Source: Bradyrhizobium erythrophlei | GTDB taxonomy: Bacteria; Pseudomonadota; Alphaproteobacteria; Rhizobiales; Xanthobacteraceae | Length of the DNA: 64,000 nt | Reading direction: 5' to 3' | Assembly (NCBI RefSeq): GCF_900129425.1 | Contig: NZ_LT670817.1 | Span: 3,286,001 to 3,350,000, forward strand | Part shown: piece after piece, positions 1-9,583 of the stretch | How the letters are laid out: every line of letters begins with the position of its first letter | How positions within the stretch are numbered: the stretch's first letter is position 1 | Notes under the pieces: model-generated | Seen by the model: the letters and a program-made list of their open reading frames with translations, nothing else | Told to the model about the DNA's origin: nothing | The model's database searches: none | Translations under genes and position numbers: made by a program

Positions 1-46
1 GGACCGGACCACCGAGGGATTAGCGCTAGCAAATTCCATTCGAATG

Positions 47-649
47 CTAACTGAATTCGATCACGTCGCCGGCCGGAATGCGGCCGGGGGCGCGGTGGAA
101 AAGATCGCGGTCGATAACGGCGCGAAGCTTCGGCGTCGGCATCGAATCATTGCCTCGCATCAGATTTTTGATCTCCAAGCCGCCGTCTTCGCTGATGGTC
201 TTCAGCGATGCGATCACATGCGTGACCTGGCCGCCTTCCGAGAACGGCAGCAACAGCCGTTCATAGGCAACGATCCGTCCATAGATGTCGTCGATGTTGG
301 CGATGGTGTAGACGGGAAGGGCGCGCTTGAGGCATTCATGGTAGACCGGCATCACGATGGGTATGAGCCGGGGCCCGAGATATTCGTCGAGATGCCGGCC
401 CTTGCCGGTATTGCCGTAGGCGCTCGACATCCGCGTGCCCTCGCTCTGGATCATCAGGCGCCGCGGCTGCTGTGCGCCATCGACGGTATAATAGACGAGG
501 TCGGCAAGTTCATCGGCGAGCCGCGTCGGCTGGTATTCCTCGATACGCGGCATCAGCTGCTCGCGGGCGTAGAGCCGCAACCAAGTGTTCAGCAGATCCC
601 GCTGCTTGATCGATTTAACGACCGATGGGTTGGCGCTCTCGAAATCCAA
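47..649 (-). CDS. PAS_5-type domain protein, probable regulator
   Basis: A 200-residue cytoplasmic protein with no signal peptide or membrane segment. Residues about 18-150 follow the pattern of the PAS_5 family common in alphaproteobacteria: an N-terminal helix (LLNTWLRLYAREQLMPR), a mid strand segment with YYTVDG, then LDEYLGPRLIPIVMPVYHEC and a C-terminal strand YGRIVAYERLLLPFSEGG. No output domain is present, so it would act as a lone sensor or ligand-binding module. The only start in frame after the upstream stop is TTG at 649, with a weak ribosome site, so the true N-terminus is uncertain. It is divergent from the ABC operon to its right. Family assignment is by pattern recall; the ligand is unknown. 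Confidence 0.6.
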   Translation of the reverse strand: MDFESANPSVVKSIKQRDLLNTWLRLYAREQLMPRIEEYQPTRLADELADLVYYTVDGAQQPRRLMIQSEGTRMSSAYGNTGKGRHLDEYLGPRLIPIVMPVYHECLKRALPVYTIANIDDIYGRIVAYERLLLPFSEGGQVTHVIASLKTISEDGGLEIKNLMRGNDSMPTPKLRAVIDRDLFHRAPGRIPAGDVIEFS

Positions 650-1026
650 GGCTGCAATCCGTCACCAGTGCAAAACGCCAGACCATCGGCTGGATCGGCA
701 AATTTTTGATGAAAGCGCTTGATTGCATCGAAACACCGTTAATGGCGGCTTTCGGTGCGGCAGGGCGTCGCGCTGAAAACGTCCGTCAACCCCGCCCAAA
801 TGTGGCTCTCGGGCAATTCGACTATGGGCCAAACCATGGCGACGCCCGCGCCGCCCGTCTGCCCAGCTTTCCACCTTGCGCAAACCCTGCCGTTGACGGC
901 ATATTCCGGCCGGAGGCGGCCGGTCCGGGACGGAATTTCCAAGACGTCTTGAGAGCACCGGCCGATTAGGAAAAATTAGCTACGCGCGAGGGGACTTCGC
1001 GACGATGGCTAATGGGGGAACTTTGA
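650..1026. other. Divergent intergenic region before the ABC operon
   Basis: No believable gene is seen here. The segment must carry the promoters of the PAS-type gene (leftward) and the ABC transporter operon (rightward). A perfect 7-bp inverted repeat with a 4-base loop (CCGGCCG/CGGCCGG, 906-923) lies in it. A purine-rich stretch just before the TTG start at 1027 serves as ribosome binding site. No operator could be assigned. Confidence 0.4.
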
Positions 1027-1774
1027 TTGGCCGATGAGTTCATTCTCGAAACCCACGGATTGACCAAGGAATTTGCGGGATTCTTCGCCGTTCGCGGTGT
1101 CGATCTGCGGGTCCGCCGTGGCAGCATTCACGCGTTGATCGGGCCGAACGGGGCCGGTAAAACGACGTGCTTTAATCTGTTGACCAAGTTCCTGAAGCCT
1201 TCAGCGGGTACAATTCTGTACAAGGGACAGGACATTACCGCGCTGGCGCCCGCCGATGTAGCGCGTCTCGGCCTGGTGCGCTCGTTTCAGATTTCGGCCG
1301 TATTTCCGCATCTGACCGCGCTCGAGAATGTCCGGGTCGCGCTGCAGCGTCAGCACGGGCATTCCTTCGATTTCTGGCGTTCCAAAACGGTGCTCGACCG
1401 CTTCAACGGCCGCGCGCATGAATTGCTCGACGATGTCGGCCTGAGCGAGTTTGCAATGACGCCGGCGGTCGAGATGCCCTACGGGCGCAAGCGCGCGCTC
1501 GAAATTGCAACCACGCTGGCGCTAGATCCCGAGATGATGCTGCTCGACGAGCCGATGGCCGGCATGGGGCATGAAGACATCGACAAGATCGCGGCGTTGA
1601 TCAAGCGCATCTCGGCGAAATACACCATCCTGATGGTCGAACATAATCTGAGTGTGGTCGCCAACCTCTCCGACATCATCACGGTGCTGACGCGCGGTCA
1701 CGTGCTGGCGGAAGGCAATTATGCCGACCTCACCAAAGATGAGCGCGTCAAGGAAGCCTATCTGGGGGCAGGTC

Positions 1775-1782
<8 letters not shown>
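1027..1782 (+). CDS. livG: Branched-chain amino-acid-type ABC transporter, ATPase LivG
   Basis: One of the two cytoplasmic ATPases of a HAAT-type importer. Residues 39-47 are Walker A (GPNGAGKTT), 170-176 Walker B (MMLLDEP) and His206 lies in the switch VEHN. The ABC signature is unusual: at about 150-160 it reads MPYGRKRALEI, where LivG proteins usually have a form such as LSYGQQRRLEI, so the canonical Ser-Gly is replaced. The length of 251 residues is normal. The start is TTG behind a purine-rich stretch (GGGGGAAC); no ATG fits. The stop overlaps the next start by 8 bases, so the two ATPases are probably translationally coupled. Together with the four following genes it forms a full transporter; the substrate cannot be read from sequence (amino acids, amides and aromatic acids are all known for this family). 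Confidence 0.9.
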
Positions 1783-2536
<754 letters not shown>

Positions 2537-2567
2537 CAACAATGAGAAAATCAAAAAGGATATCAAT

Positions 2568-3791
2568 ATGACCAACAGGATTATCGCATCGTTGTTGCTT
2601 GGTACCGCGCTGAGCATCGCCTCGGCGAATTTCGCCGTTGCGCAGGACAAGACCGTCAAGATCGGCGCACTGTCCGATCAATCCGGGTTGTACGCCGACC
2701 TGGGCGGCCCGGGTTCGACGCTGGCCGCCCAAATGGCGGTCGAAGATTCGGGCCTGACCGGCAAGGGCTGGAAGATCGACGTCATTTCCGGCGATCACCA
2801 GAACAAGCCCGACGTCGGTGCGAACATTGCGCGCCAATGGTTCGACGTCGACAAGGTCGATGTCATCGTCGACGTGCCGAACTCCGGCGTCGCGCTTGCC
2901 GTCAACAACGTCGTCAAGGAAAAGAACGGCGTCTACATCAACTCGGGCGCCGCGACCTCGGATCTCACCAACGCGCAGTGCTCGCCGAACACCGTGCACT
3001 GGACCTACGACACCTACATGCTCGCCCATTCCACCGGGCAGGCGCTGGTAAAGGCCGGCGGCGATACCTGGTTTTTCCTCACCGCGGATTATGCCTTCGG
3101 CGCCGCGCTCGAACGTGACACCACGGCCGTCATTTTAGCCAATGGCGGCAAGGTGCTCGGCGGCGTCAAGCATCCGCTGAACACCTCGGACTTCTCGTCG
3201 TTCCTGCTGCAGGCGCAGTCGTCGAAAGCCAAGATCATCGGTCTGGCCAATGCCGGCGGCGACACCACCAATTCGATCAAGCAGGCGGCCGAATTCGGCA
3301 TCGTCAAGGGCGGGCAAAAGCTCGCGGCGCTGCTCCTGTTCCTGACCGACGTCAAGGCGATCGGTCTCGAAACCGCGCAAGGGCTGAACTTCACCGAGAC
3401 CTTCTACTGGGACATGAACGATCAGACCCGCGCCTTCTCCAAGAAATTCGAGGCCCGGATGAAGAACGGCGCGCCGCCGACCATGGTTCAGGCCGGCGTC
3501 TATGCCGGGCTGCTGCACTACTTCAAGGCGCTGGAAGCGCTCGGCGGCAATCCGCACGACGGCATCAAGGTCGTGGACAAGATGAAGTCGATCCCGACCG
3601 ACGATACGCTGTTCGGCAAAGGCATGATCGAGTCCAACGGCCGCACCATCCACTCGGCCTATCTGTTCGAGGTGAAGAAGCCGTCGGAATCGAAGGGACC
3701 CTGGGACTTCTACAAGCTGATCGGCACGGTTCCGGGCGACCAGGCTTTCACGCCGCTGGACAAGAGCACCTGTGCGCTGCTGAAAAAGTAA
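2568..3791 (+). CDS. ABC transporter substrate-binding protein, LivK type
   Basis: Periplasmic binding protein of the HAAT family, 407 residues. A Sec signal peptide (MTNRIIASLLLGTALSIA, cleaved after NFAVA) precedes the mature start QDKTVKIGALSD. The segment IGALSDQSGLYADLGGPG is the typical ligand-lobe start of LivK-like proteins, and ANIARQWFDVDKVDVIVDVP is a typical next element. The start at 2568 is chosen because AAAAAGGA stands 7 bases before it; the longer open frame to the left lies inside livF. It is separated from the first permease gene by a strong hairpin (3799-3825), a layout that often lets the binding protein be made in excess. Homologues bind many amino and carboxylic acids; the ligand is not predictable here. 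Confidence 0.92.
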   Translation: MTNRIIASLLLGTALSIASANFAVAQDKTVKIGALSDQSGLYADLGGPGSTLAAQMAVEDSGLTGKGWKIDVISGDHQNKPDVGANIARQWFDVDKVDVIVDVPNSGVALAVNNVVKEKNGVYINSGAATSDLTNAQCSPNTVHWTYDTYMLAHSTGQALVKAGGDTWFFLTADYAFGAALERDTTAVILANGGKVLGGVKHPLNTSDFSSFLLQAQSSKAKIIGLANAGGDTTNSIKQAAEFGIVKGGQKLAALLLFLTDVKAIGLETAQGLNFTETFYWDMNDQTRAFSKKFEARMKNGAPPTMVQAGVYAGLLHYFKALEALGGNPHDGIKVVDKMKSIPTDDTLFGKGMIESNGRTIHSAYLFEVKKPSESKGPWDFYKLIGTVPGDQAFTPLDKSTCALLKK

Positions 3792-3798
3792 CCCCTGA

Positions 3799-3825
3799 CG
3801 TTCGGCGGCATGGTGCCGCCGAACG
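3799..3825 (+). terminator. Intercistronic hairpin after the binding-protein gene
   Basis: A perfect 11-bp stem (CGTTCGGCGGC/GCCGCCGAACG) with a 5-base loop lies 8 bases after the binding-protein stop and before the permease genes. There is only a short TTT run after it, so it is more likely an mRNA-stabilising or partial-attenuation hairpin than a full terminator. Confidence 0.6.
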
Positions 3826-3859
3826 TTTCGCTGTGAGACGTTGATCGCGAGAAAGATTC

Positions 3860-4723
3860 ATGCAGGCCCTTTACGCCCAGCTCCTGGTGGGACTGATCAA
3901 CGGCTCGTTCTATGCGCTGCTCAGTCTTGGGCTTGCCGTGATCTTCGGCATGCTCAATATCATCAATTTCGCGCATGGCGCGCTCTACATGATGGGCGCG
4001 TTCTGCGCTTATTTTCTGCTGAACGTGGCCGGCATCGGATACTGGCCGGCGCTGATCGTGGCTCCCATCGTGGTCGGCATTTTCGGCATGATCCTCGAAC
4101 GGACGATGCTGCAATGGCTTTCCGGCCTCGATCATCTCTATGGGTTGTTGCTGACATTCGGGCTGGCGCTGATCATCCAGGGCGTGTTTCAGAATTATTT
4201 CGGCTCCTCGGGACTGCCTTACGCGATCCCAGATGAATTGAAGGGCGGCATGAATCTCGGCTTCATGTTCCTGCCGATCTATCGCGGCTGGGTCGTGGTG
4301 TTCTCGCTCATCGTGTGCCTGCTGACCTGGTATCTGATCGAGCGGACGCGGCTTGGCGCCAATTTGCGCGCCGCCACCGAAAATCCGACGCTGGTGCGTG
4401 CTTTCGGCATCAACGTGCCCAGGATGATCACGCTGACCTACGGGCTGGGCGTCGGCCTTGCCGCGCTGGCCGGGGTGTTGTCGGCGCCGATCAACCAGGT
4501 CCGGCCGCTGATGGGCGCCGATCTGATCATCGTGGTGTTCGCGGTGGTAGTGATCGGCGGCATGGGTTCCATCATGGGATCGATCATCACCGGCTTTGCA
4601 CTTGGCGTGATCGAGGGACTGACCAAATACTTTTATCCCGAGGCCTCCAACACCGTGGTATTTGTCCTGATGGTGCTGGTGCTGCTGGTAAAGCCATCGG
4701 GACTGACGGGACGGGCGAGCTGA
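3860..4723 (+). CDS. livH: Branched-chain amino-acid-type ABC transporter permease LivH
   Basis: Inner-membrane permease of 287 residues with about eight hydrophobic segments. The N-terminus LLVGLINGSFYALLSLGLAV and the following IINFAHGALYMMGAF are hallmarks of the LivH branch (BPD_transp_2 family). Near the C-terminus VIGGMGSIMGSIITGF matches the conserved loop that contacts the ATPases. It starts at ATG 3860 and ends two bases before the next start, so it is cotranscribed with the LivM-type gene. It pairs with that protein to form the translocation path for the ligand delivered by the preceding binding protein. Confidence 0.93.
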   Translation: MQALYAQLLVGLINGSFYALLSLGLAVIFGMLNIINFAHGALYMMGAFCAYFLLNVAGIGYWPALIVAPIVVGIFGMILERTMLQWLSGLDHLYGLLLTFGLALIIQGVFQNYFGSSGLPYAIPDELKGGMNLGFMFLPIYRGWVVVFSLIVCLLTWYLIERTRLGANLRAATENPTLVRAFGINVPRMITLTYGLGVGLAALAGVLSAPINQVRPLMGADLIIVVFAVVVIGGMGSIMGSIITGFALGVIEGLTKYFYPEASNTVVFVLMVLVLLVKPSGLTGRAS

Positions 4724-4724
4724 C

Positions 4725-5693
4725 ATGACGGCGATGACCGACGATACGCTGCCGGTGACTCCGCGCACCATTCGCGACGAGATGATCGCGTTCGGCGTCA
4801 TGACGGCGCTGCTGCTGATCGTGCCGTTCACCGGCGTCTACCCGTTCTTCGTGATGCAGGCGCTGTGCTTTGCGCTGCTGGCCTGCGCGTTCAACCTTTT
4901 GATCGGTTATGGCGGGCTGTTGTCGTTCGGCCATGCGATGTTTCTGGGCACGGCTGGATACGTTTCCGCGCACGCGCTGAAAGTGTGGGGGGTGTCGCCC
5001 GAACTTGGAATTCTGGCCGGCACCATCGCCGCCGCCGGGCTTGGCGTCATCACCGGCCTCGTCGCCATCCGCCGCCAGGGCATCTATTTCGCGATGATCA
5101 CGCTGGCTCTGTCGCAACTGCTGTATTTCATCTACCTGCAGACGCCGTTCACCCATGGCGAAGACGGCATTCAGGGTATCCCGCAGGGCTACCTGTTCGG
5201 AATCTTCAATCTCGCCAGGCCGACGGTGCTTTATTACGTCATCGTGGCCGGGTTCCTGTTCGGTTTCCTGGTGATCTTCCGCACCATCAATTCGCCGTTC
5301 GGCGAGGTATTGAAAGCGATCCGCGAGAATGAGCCGCGCGCGATTTCGCTCGGCTACAAGACCGACCACTACAAGCTGCTGGCCTATATCCTCTCCGGCA
5401 CGCTGGCGGGATTGGCCGGCTCGCTCAAGGTGTTCGTTGCGCAGAACGCATCGCTGACCGACGTGCACTGGAGCATGTCGGGCGAAATCGTGCTGATGAC
5501 GCTGGTCGGTGGCCTCGGTACCGTGTTCGGCCCGGTGGTCGGCGCCTTCGTCATTATCGCCATGCAGCAATATCTGGCCGGCTTCGGACAATGGGTGACG
5601 GTGATCCAGGGCGTCATCTTCGTGGTCTGCGTGCTTACCTTCCGCCGCGGCGTGATCGGCGAGATCGCGCATTATTTCCGGCGGTCGCTGTAA
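4725..5693 (+). CDS. livM: Branched-chain amino-acid-type ABC transporter permease LivM
   Basis: Second permease, 322 residues with about nine to ten membrane segments. Recognisable LivM elements are LLIGYGGLLSFGHAMFLGTAGY (residues near 60-80), the long cytoplasmic loop after the middle segments containing EVLKAIRENEPRAISLGY, the usual ATPase-contact loop, and LVGGLGTVFGPVVGAF. It is the last gene of the five-gene transporter operon; a palindromic intergenic repeat follows. The start at 4725 directly follows the livH stop. Confidence 0.93.
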   Translation: MTAMTDDTLPVTPRTIRDEMIAFGVMTALLLIVPFTGVYPFFVMQALCFALLACAFNLLIGYGGLLSFGHAMFLGTAGYVSAHALKVWGVSPELGILAGTIAAAGLGVITGLVAIRRQGIYFAMITLALSQLLYFIYLQTPFTHGEDGIQGIPQGYLFGIFNLARPTVLYYVIVAGFLFGFLVIFRTINSPFGEVLKAIRENEPRAISLGYKTDHYKLLAYILSGTLAGLAGSLKVFVAQNASLTDVHWSMSGEIVLMTLVGGLGTVFGPVVGAFVIIAMQQYLAGFGQWVTVIQGVIFVVCVLTFRRGVIGEIAHYFRRSL

Positions 5694-5699
5694 GTCCGC

Positions 5700-5850
5700 G
5701 TGTCCCGGACGCGGTGCAGCGCCCTTCGCGCTGCTCCGCTGAGCCGGGACCGATCCTTCCTCCCGTGCACCAGATGGGCCCCGGCTCAGCTGCGCAGCAT
5801 TCCATGCTGCGCAACGTCCGGGGAACGTCCGCACAAACCAGTGGATGACC
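5700..5850. repeat. Palindromic intergenic repeat after livM
   Basis: A GC-rich element with arms related by inversion (TCCCGGACGCGGTGCAGCG near 5703 against CGCTGAGCCGGGACC near 5737) and a perfect 10-bp hairpin at 5791-5813 (TGCGCAGCAT/ATGCTGCGCA, 3-base loop). I recognise this type of sequence from Bradyrhizobium intergenic regions. It probably also ends the ABC operon transcript. No gene is supported in it. Confidence 0.6.
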
Positions 5851-5952
5851 GGGTTCCGGCGGCCGCTCGCGGCGCGCTTGCCCGGGAAATAGTTTATGAC
5901 AATTATGTGACAGGCGGGTGGCCGGTCAATCCCGCAATAATGGACATGTCAG

Positions 5953-6597
5953 ATGCTGCGTTGGTTTCGCGCCTTTCTCCCCAGGGAAGAGCGGTTTTTC
6001 GACCTGTTCGCCCGGCATGCCCAGACCGTGCTGCAGGGCGCGCTGGCGCTACAGGACATGCTGCGCGGCGGCGATGAAACCCCGCTATTCTGCCAGCGCG
6101 TCAACCAGTTCGAAAACGACGCCGACAATATCACCCGCGAGGTGCTCACCGCGGTCCGCCGCACGTTCATCACCCCGTTCGATCGCGGTGACATCAAGAA
6201 CCTGATCACCGCGATGGACGACGCCATCGACCAGATGCAACAGACCGCGAAGGCGGTCGTGCTGTTCGAGGTCCGCACCTTCGAACCGCCGATGCGGGAA
6301 ATGGGAACGCTGCTGGTCGAATGCGCCAATCTGGTTGGACGTGCGCTGCCGCTGCTGAAATCGATCGGCGACAATGTCGCGATGCTGACGGCGATCACCG
6401 AAGAACTGACCAAACTGGAAGGCCGGGTCGACGATCTCCACGACATCGGCCTGAAGGAGCTTTTCCTCAAACATCGCAACGCCAACACGATGGATTTCAT
6501 CGTCGGCGCGGAAATCTACGACCACCTCGAGAAAGTCGCCGACCGGTTCGATGACGTCGCCAACGAGATCAACAGTATCGTGATCGAACAGGTATAG
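5953..6597 (+). CDS. DUF47 (PhoU-like) phosphate transport regulator
   Basis: A 214-residue, all-helical soluble protein of the DUF47/TIGR00153 family, distantly related to PhoU. Characteristic parts are RFFDLFARHAQTVLQGA at the N-terminus, the ENDADNITREV metal-binding-type helix near residues 52-62, FITPFDRGDIKNLITAMDD in the middle and YDHLEKVADRFDDVANEI near the C-terminus. In this family the gene is nearly always next to a Pit phosphate permease, as here (start of pit 14 bases after its stop), and is thought to modulate it. The pairing supports a two-gene operon for inorganic phosphate uptake. Confidence 0.93.
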   Translation: MLRWFRAFLPREERFFDLFARHAQTVLQGALALQDMLRGGDETPLFCQRVNQFENDADNITREVLTAVRRTFITPFDRGDIKNLITAMDDAIDQMQQTAKAVVLFEVRTFEPPMREMGTLLVECANLVGRALPLLKSIGDNVAMLTAITEELTKLEGRVDDLHDIGLKELFLKHRNANTMDFIVGAEIYDHLEKVADRFDDVANEINSIVIEQV

Positions 6598-6611
6598 GGC
6601 AGGGCCGCGCA

Positions 6612-7622
6612 GTGGATGCCACGCTTGGTCTTCCGATTCTGGTCGGATTAATCGCAGTCGCGCTGCTGTTCGACTTCCTCAATGGATTGCACGACGCCGC
6701 CAACTCGATCGCGACCATCGTATCGACCCGGGTGCTGCGGCCGCAATACGCCGTGCTGTGGGCTGCGTTCTTCAATTTCGTTGCCTTCGCGGTATTCGGG
6801 CTCAACGTCGCGCAAACCATCGGCACCGGGATCATCGAGCCGAGCATCATCGATGCGCAGGTGATCTTCGCTGCCTTGATCGGCGCCATCATCTGGAACC
6901 TGATCACATGGGGATTGGGGATACCGTCCAGCAGTTCGCATGCCTTGATCGGGGGCCTGGTCGGCGGCGGAATGGCCAAGGCCGGGGTTTCGGCCGCGGT
7001 CTGGAGCGGCCTGTCGAAGACATTGCTTGCCATCGTGCTGTCGCCGGTGGTCGGATTTTTGCTGGCGCTGGTCCTGGTGGCGATCGTGTCCTGGGCCTCG
7101 GTACGCTCGACGCCGTTCGCGGTCGACCGCGCCTTCCGCATCCTGCAGTTCGCGTCCGCCTCGCTGTACTCGCTGGGTCATGGCGGCAACGATGCGCAAA
7201 AGACCATGGGCATCATCGCGGTGCTGCTTTATTCGCAGGGCGAGCTCGGCGAGCACTTTTTCGTGCCGTTCTGGGTGGTGCTGGCGTGCCAGGCGTCGAT
7301 GGCGTTGGGCACCTTGATGGGCGGCTGGCGCATCGTTCGCACCATGGGCTTGCGGATCACCAAGCTGACGCCGATGCAGGGGTTTTGCGCCGAGACCGGC
7401 GGCGCCGCGACGCTGTTCATCGCGACCTGGCTCGGCGTCCCCGTTTCCACGACGCATACCATCACCGGCGCCATTGTCGGCGTCGGCGCGGCACGCCGGG
7501 TCTCGGCGGTGCGCTGGAACGTGGCGAGTTCGATCGTCTATGCCTGGGTGATCACCATTCCGGCCTCGGCCGCCGTCGCGGCGTTGGCGTACTGGTCGGT
7601 GTCGCTCTTGCGCCACCGCTGA
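6612..7622 (+). CDS. pit: Low-affinity inorganic phosphate transporter, PiT family
   Basis: Inner-membrane carrier of 336 residues, length typical of bacterial Pit proteins. The N-terminal PiT signature FDFLNGLHDAANSIATIVSTR and the second half repeat SLGHGGNDAQKTMGII, each with the GxHDxAN/GxNDxxK phosphate-binding pattern, are both intact. GIPSSSSHALIGGLVG and GVPVSTTHTITGAIVG are the paired serine-rich loops of the two inverted halves. Translation starts at GTG 6612. It is coupled with the DUF47 gene upstream and imports phosphate with protons or as a metal-phosphate complex. Confidence 0.95.
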   Translation: MDATLGLPILVGLIAVALLFDFLNGLHDAANSIATIVSTRVLRPQYAVLWAAFFNFVAFAVFGLNVAQTIGTGIIEPSIIDAQVIFAALIGAIIWNLITWGLGIPSSSSHALIGGLVGGGMAKAGVSAAVWSGLSKTLLAIVLSPVVGFLLALVLVAIVSWASVRSTPFAVDRAFRILQFASASLYSLGHGGNDAQKTMGIIAVLLYSQGELGEHFFVPFWVVLACQASMALGTLMGGWRIVRTMGLRITKLTPMQGFCAETGGAATLFIATWLGVPVSTTHTITGAIVGVGAARRVSAVRWNVASSIVYAWVITIPASAAVAALAYWSVSLLRHR

Positions 7623-7707
7623 TTGGAGTTTGGCCGCCTAATCCCTATATCGGATTGTGCCGATCCTCCTTGATCCAACCGGGTTTCCCTGCCAAACGCT
7701 CAGCCCC

Positions 7708-9327
7708 ATGTCCGACCCCGCTATCGCCACCGAATCACCGACCCGTGCACCCTTCGCCGCCGAAGTGGCGCGACGGCGGACCTTTGCGATCATCTCGCAT
7801 CCGGACGCCGGCAAGACCACGCTGACAGAGAAATTGCTGCTGTTCGGCGGCGCGATCAATCTCGCCGGCCAGGTCAAGGCCAAGGGCGAGCGGCGTAACA
7901 CCCGTTCCGATTGGATGAAGATCGAGCGCGAGCGCGGCATCTCCGTGGTCACCTCGGTAATGACGTTCGAGTTCGAGGGCCTGGTGTTCAATTTGCTGGA
8001 CACGCCGGGCCACGAGGATTTTTCCGAGGACACCTACCGCACCCTGACCGCGGTCGACTCTGCGGTGATGGTGATCGACGCCGCCAAGGGCATCGAAGCA
8101 CGGACGCGAAAGCTGTTCGAGGTCTGCCGTCTGCGCGACATTCCGATCATCACCTTCATCAACAAGATGGACCGCGAGAGCCGCGACACCTTCGATCTCC
8201 TGGATGAAATCGAAAAGACGCTGGCGCTCGACACCACGCCGATGACCTGGCCGGTCGGCCGCGGCCGCGATTTCCTCGGGACCTACGACGTCGTCAACGG
8301 CGGCGTGCGCCTGCTCGAAGGCGGCGGCGCCAAGACCGGTGCCGCGCAACAGATCGACATCGCCGATCTCGCCGGCCGCAACGCCAATCTCGACGTCGGC
8401 GCCATCAAGGATGAACTGGCGCTGGTGTCGGAGGCCTGCCAGCCGTTCGAACTCGAAGCCTTTCGCGAGGGCCATTTGACGCCGGTCTATTTCGGCAGCG
8501 CGCTGCGCAATTTCGGCGTCGGCGATCTGTTGGAAGGTCTGGGGCGTTTCGCGCCGCCGCCGCGCGCGCAGGACTCCAACCTGCGCAAGGTCGAAGCCGC
8601 CGAACCGCGGATGAGCGCCTTCGTTTTCAAGATCCAGGCCAACATGGATCCGAACCATCGCGACCGCATTGCGTTCGCGCGGCTGTGCTCGGGCAAGCTT
8701 ACACGCGGCATGAAGGCGAAGCTGGTGCGCACTGGCAAGAACATGTCGCTCTCCAGTCCGCAATTCTTCTTTGCTCAGGATCGTGCGCTGGCGGACGAGG
8801 CCTTTGCCGGTGACGTCGTCGGCATTCCCAATCACGGCACGCTACGGATCGGCGACACGCTGACCGATGGCGAGGACCTCAGCTTTGTCGGCGTGCCCTC
8901 GTTTGCGCCGGAAATCGTCCGCCGTGTCAGGCTGACCGATGCGATGAAGGCGAAGAAGCTCAAGGAGGCCCTGCAGCAGATGTCGGAGGAGGGCGTGGTG
9001 CAGGTGTTTCGTCCGCGCGACGGCGCGCCGGCGCTGGTCGGCGTGGTCGGTCCGCTGCAGCTCGACGTGCTGAAGGCGCGGCTCGACGCCGAATATGCGT
9101 TGCCGGTCGAATTCGAGGTCAGCGAGTTTCAGCTGGCGCGCTGGATTTCGTCCGACGACCGCAAGAAACTCGACGCCTTCATCGCCGCCAACGGCTCGGG
9201 GGTCGCCGACGACGTCGACGGCGATCCGGTGTTTCTCGCCAAGAATGAGTTCTATCTCGGCTACGTCAGCGAGCGCGCCGAGGGGATTAATTTTTCCAGC
9301 ATCAAGGACGTGAAAAAGAAGGCGTGA
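7708..9327 (+). CDS. prfC: Peptide chain release factor 3
   Basis: Translational GTPase that recycles RF1/RF2 from the ribosome after termination. With the start at ATG 7708 it has 539 residues, close to the family norm; an in-frame upstream start (7657) would add 17 residues without similarity. G1 is HPDAGKTT at residues 31-38; ERERGISVVTSVM is the switch I/G2 region; DTPGHEDFSEDTYR is G3 and NKMDRE is G4. RF3 rather than EF-G is indicated by the long insert after G4, the ISHPDAGKTTLTEKLLLFGGAI start, and the C-terminal half with MSEEGVVQVFRP and GPLQLDVLKARL. It stands alone and a repeat follows. Confidence 0.95.
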   Translation: MSDPAIATESPTRAPFAAEVARRRTFAIISHPDAGKTTLTEKLLLFGGAINLAGQVKAKGERRNTRSDWMKIERERGISVVTSVMTFEFEGLVFNLLDTPGHEDFSEDTYRTLTAVDSAVMVIDAAKGIEARTRKLFEVCRLRDIPIITFINKMDRESRDTFDLLDEIEKTLALDTTPMTWPVGRGRDFLGTYDVVNGGVRLLEGGGAKTGAAQQIDIADLAGRNANLDVGAIKDELALVSEACQPFELEAFREGHLTPVYFGSALRNFGVGDLLEGLGRFAPPPRAQDSNLRKVEAAEPRMSAFVFKIQANMDPNHRDRIAFARLCSGKLTRGMKAKLVRTGKNMSLSSPQFFFAQDRALADEAFAGDVVGIPNHGTLRIGDTLTDGEDLSFVGVPSFAPEIVRRVRLTDAMKAKKLKEALQQMSEEGVVQVFRPRDGAPALVGVVGPLQLDVLKARLDAEYALPVEFEVSEFQLARWISSDDRKKLDAFIAANGSGVADDVDGDPVFLAKNEFYLGYVSERAEGINFSSIKDVKKKA

Positions 9328-9344
9328 GACGGGACGCCGCTCAG

Positions 9345-9465
9345 CCTTCTTGCCGTCGTCCTCCGCGAAAGCGGGGGACCCAGTACGCCGCGGCCTTTCG
9401 ATTCAATCACAGGCGCCTCCGGAATACTGGGCGCCCGGTCAAGCCGGGCGAACGGCGGTGGTTTT
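9345..9465. repeat. Intergenic palindromic repeat after prfC
   Basis: Arms GTCCTCCGCGAAAGCGGGGGAC and GAATACTGGGCGCCCGGTCAAGCCGGGCG surround CCCAGTACGCCGCGG and its partial inverse. I recognise this class of element from Bradyrhizobium intergenic DNA. The hairpin at 9358-9380 could end prfC transcription. No coding potential is supported. Confidence 0.5.
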
Positions 9466-9583
9466 CGTGGGAACCGCGTAACCAAGCGCGCGGATGTGAA
9501 CGAAACCAGCCTTGATACCGGCCAACGGGTCCATCATTTTCCAACGGGGTATCTCTATGTGTTGCCCATGAGGGGCTCGTTTC

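Noticed and set aside
3710..4831. A 373-codon minus-strand frame across livH
   Set aside because: Antisense to a clear permease gene, rich in His/Gln/Asp with no domain.
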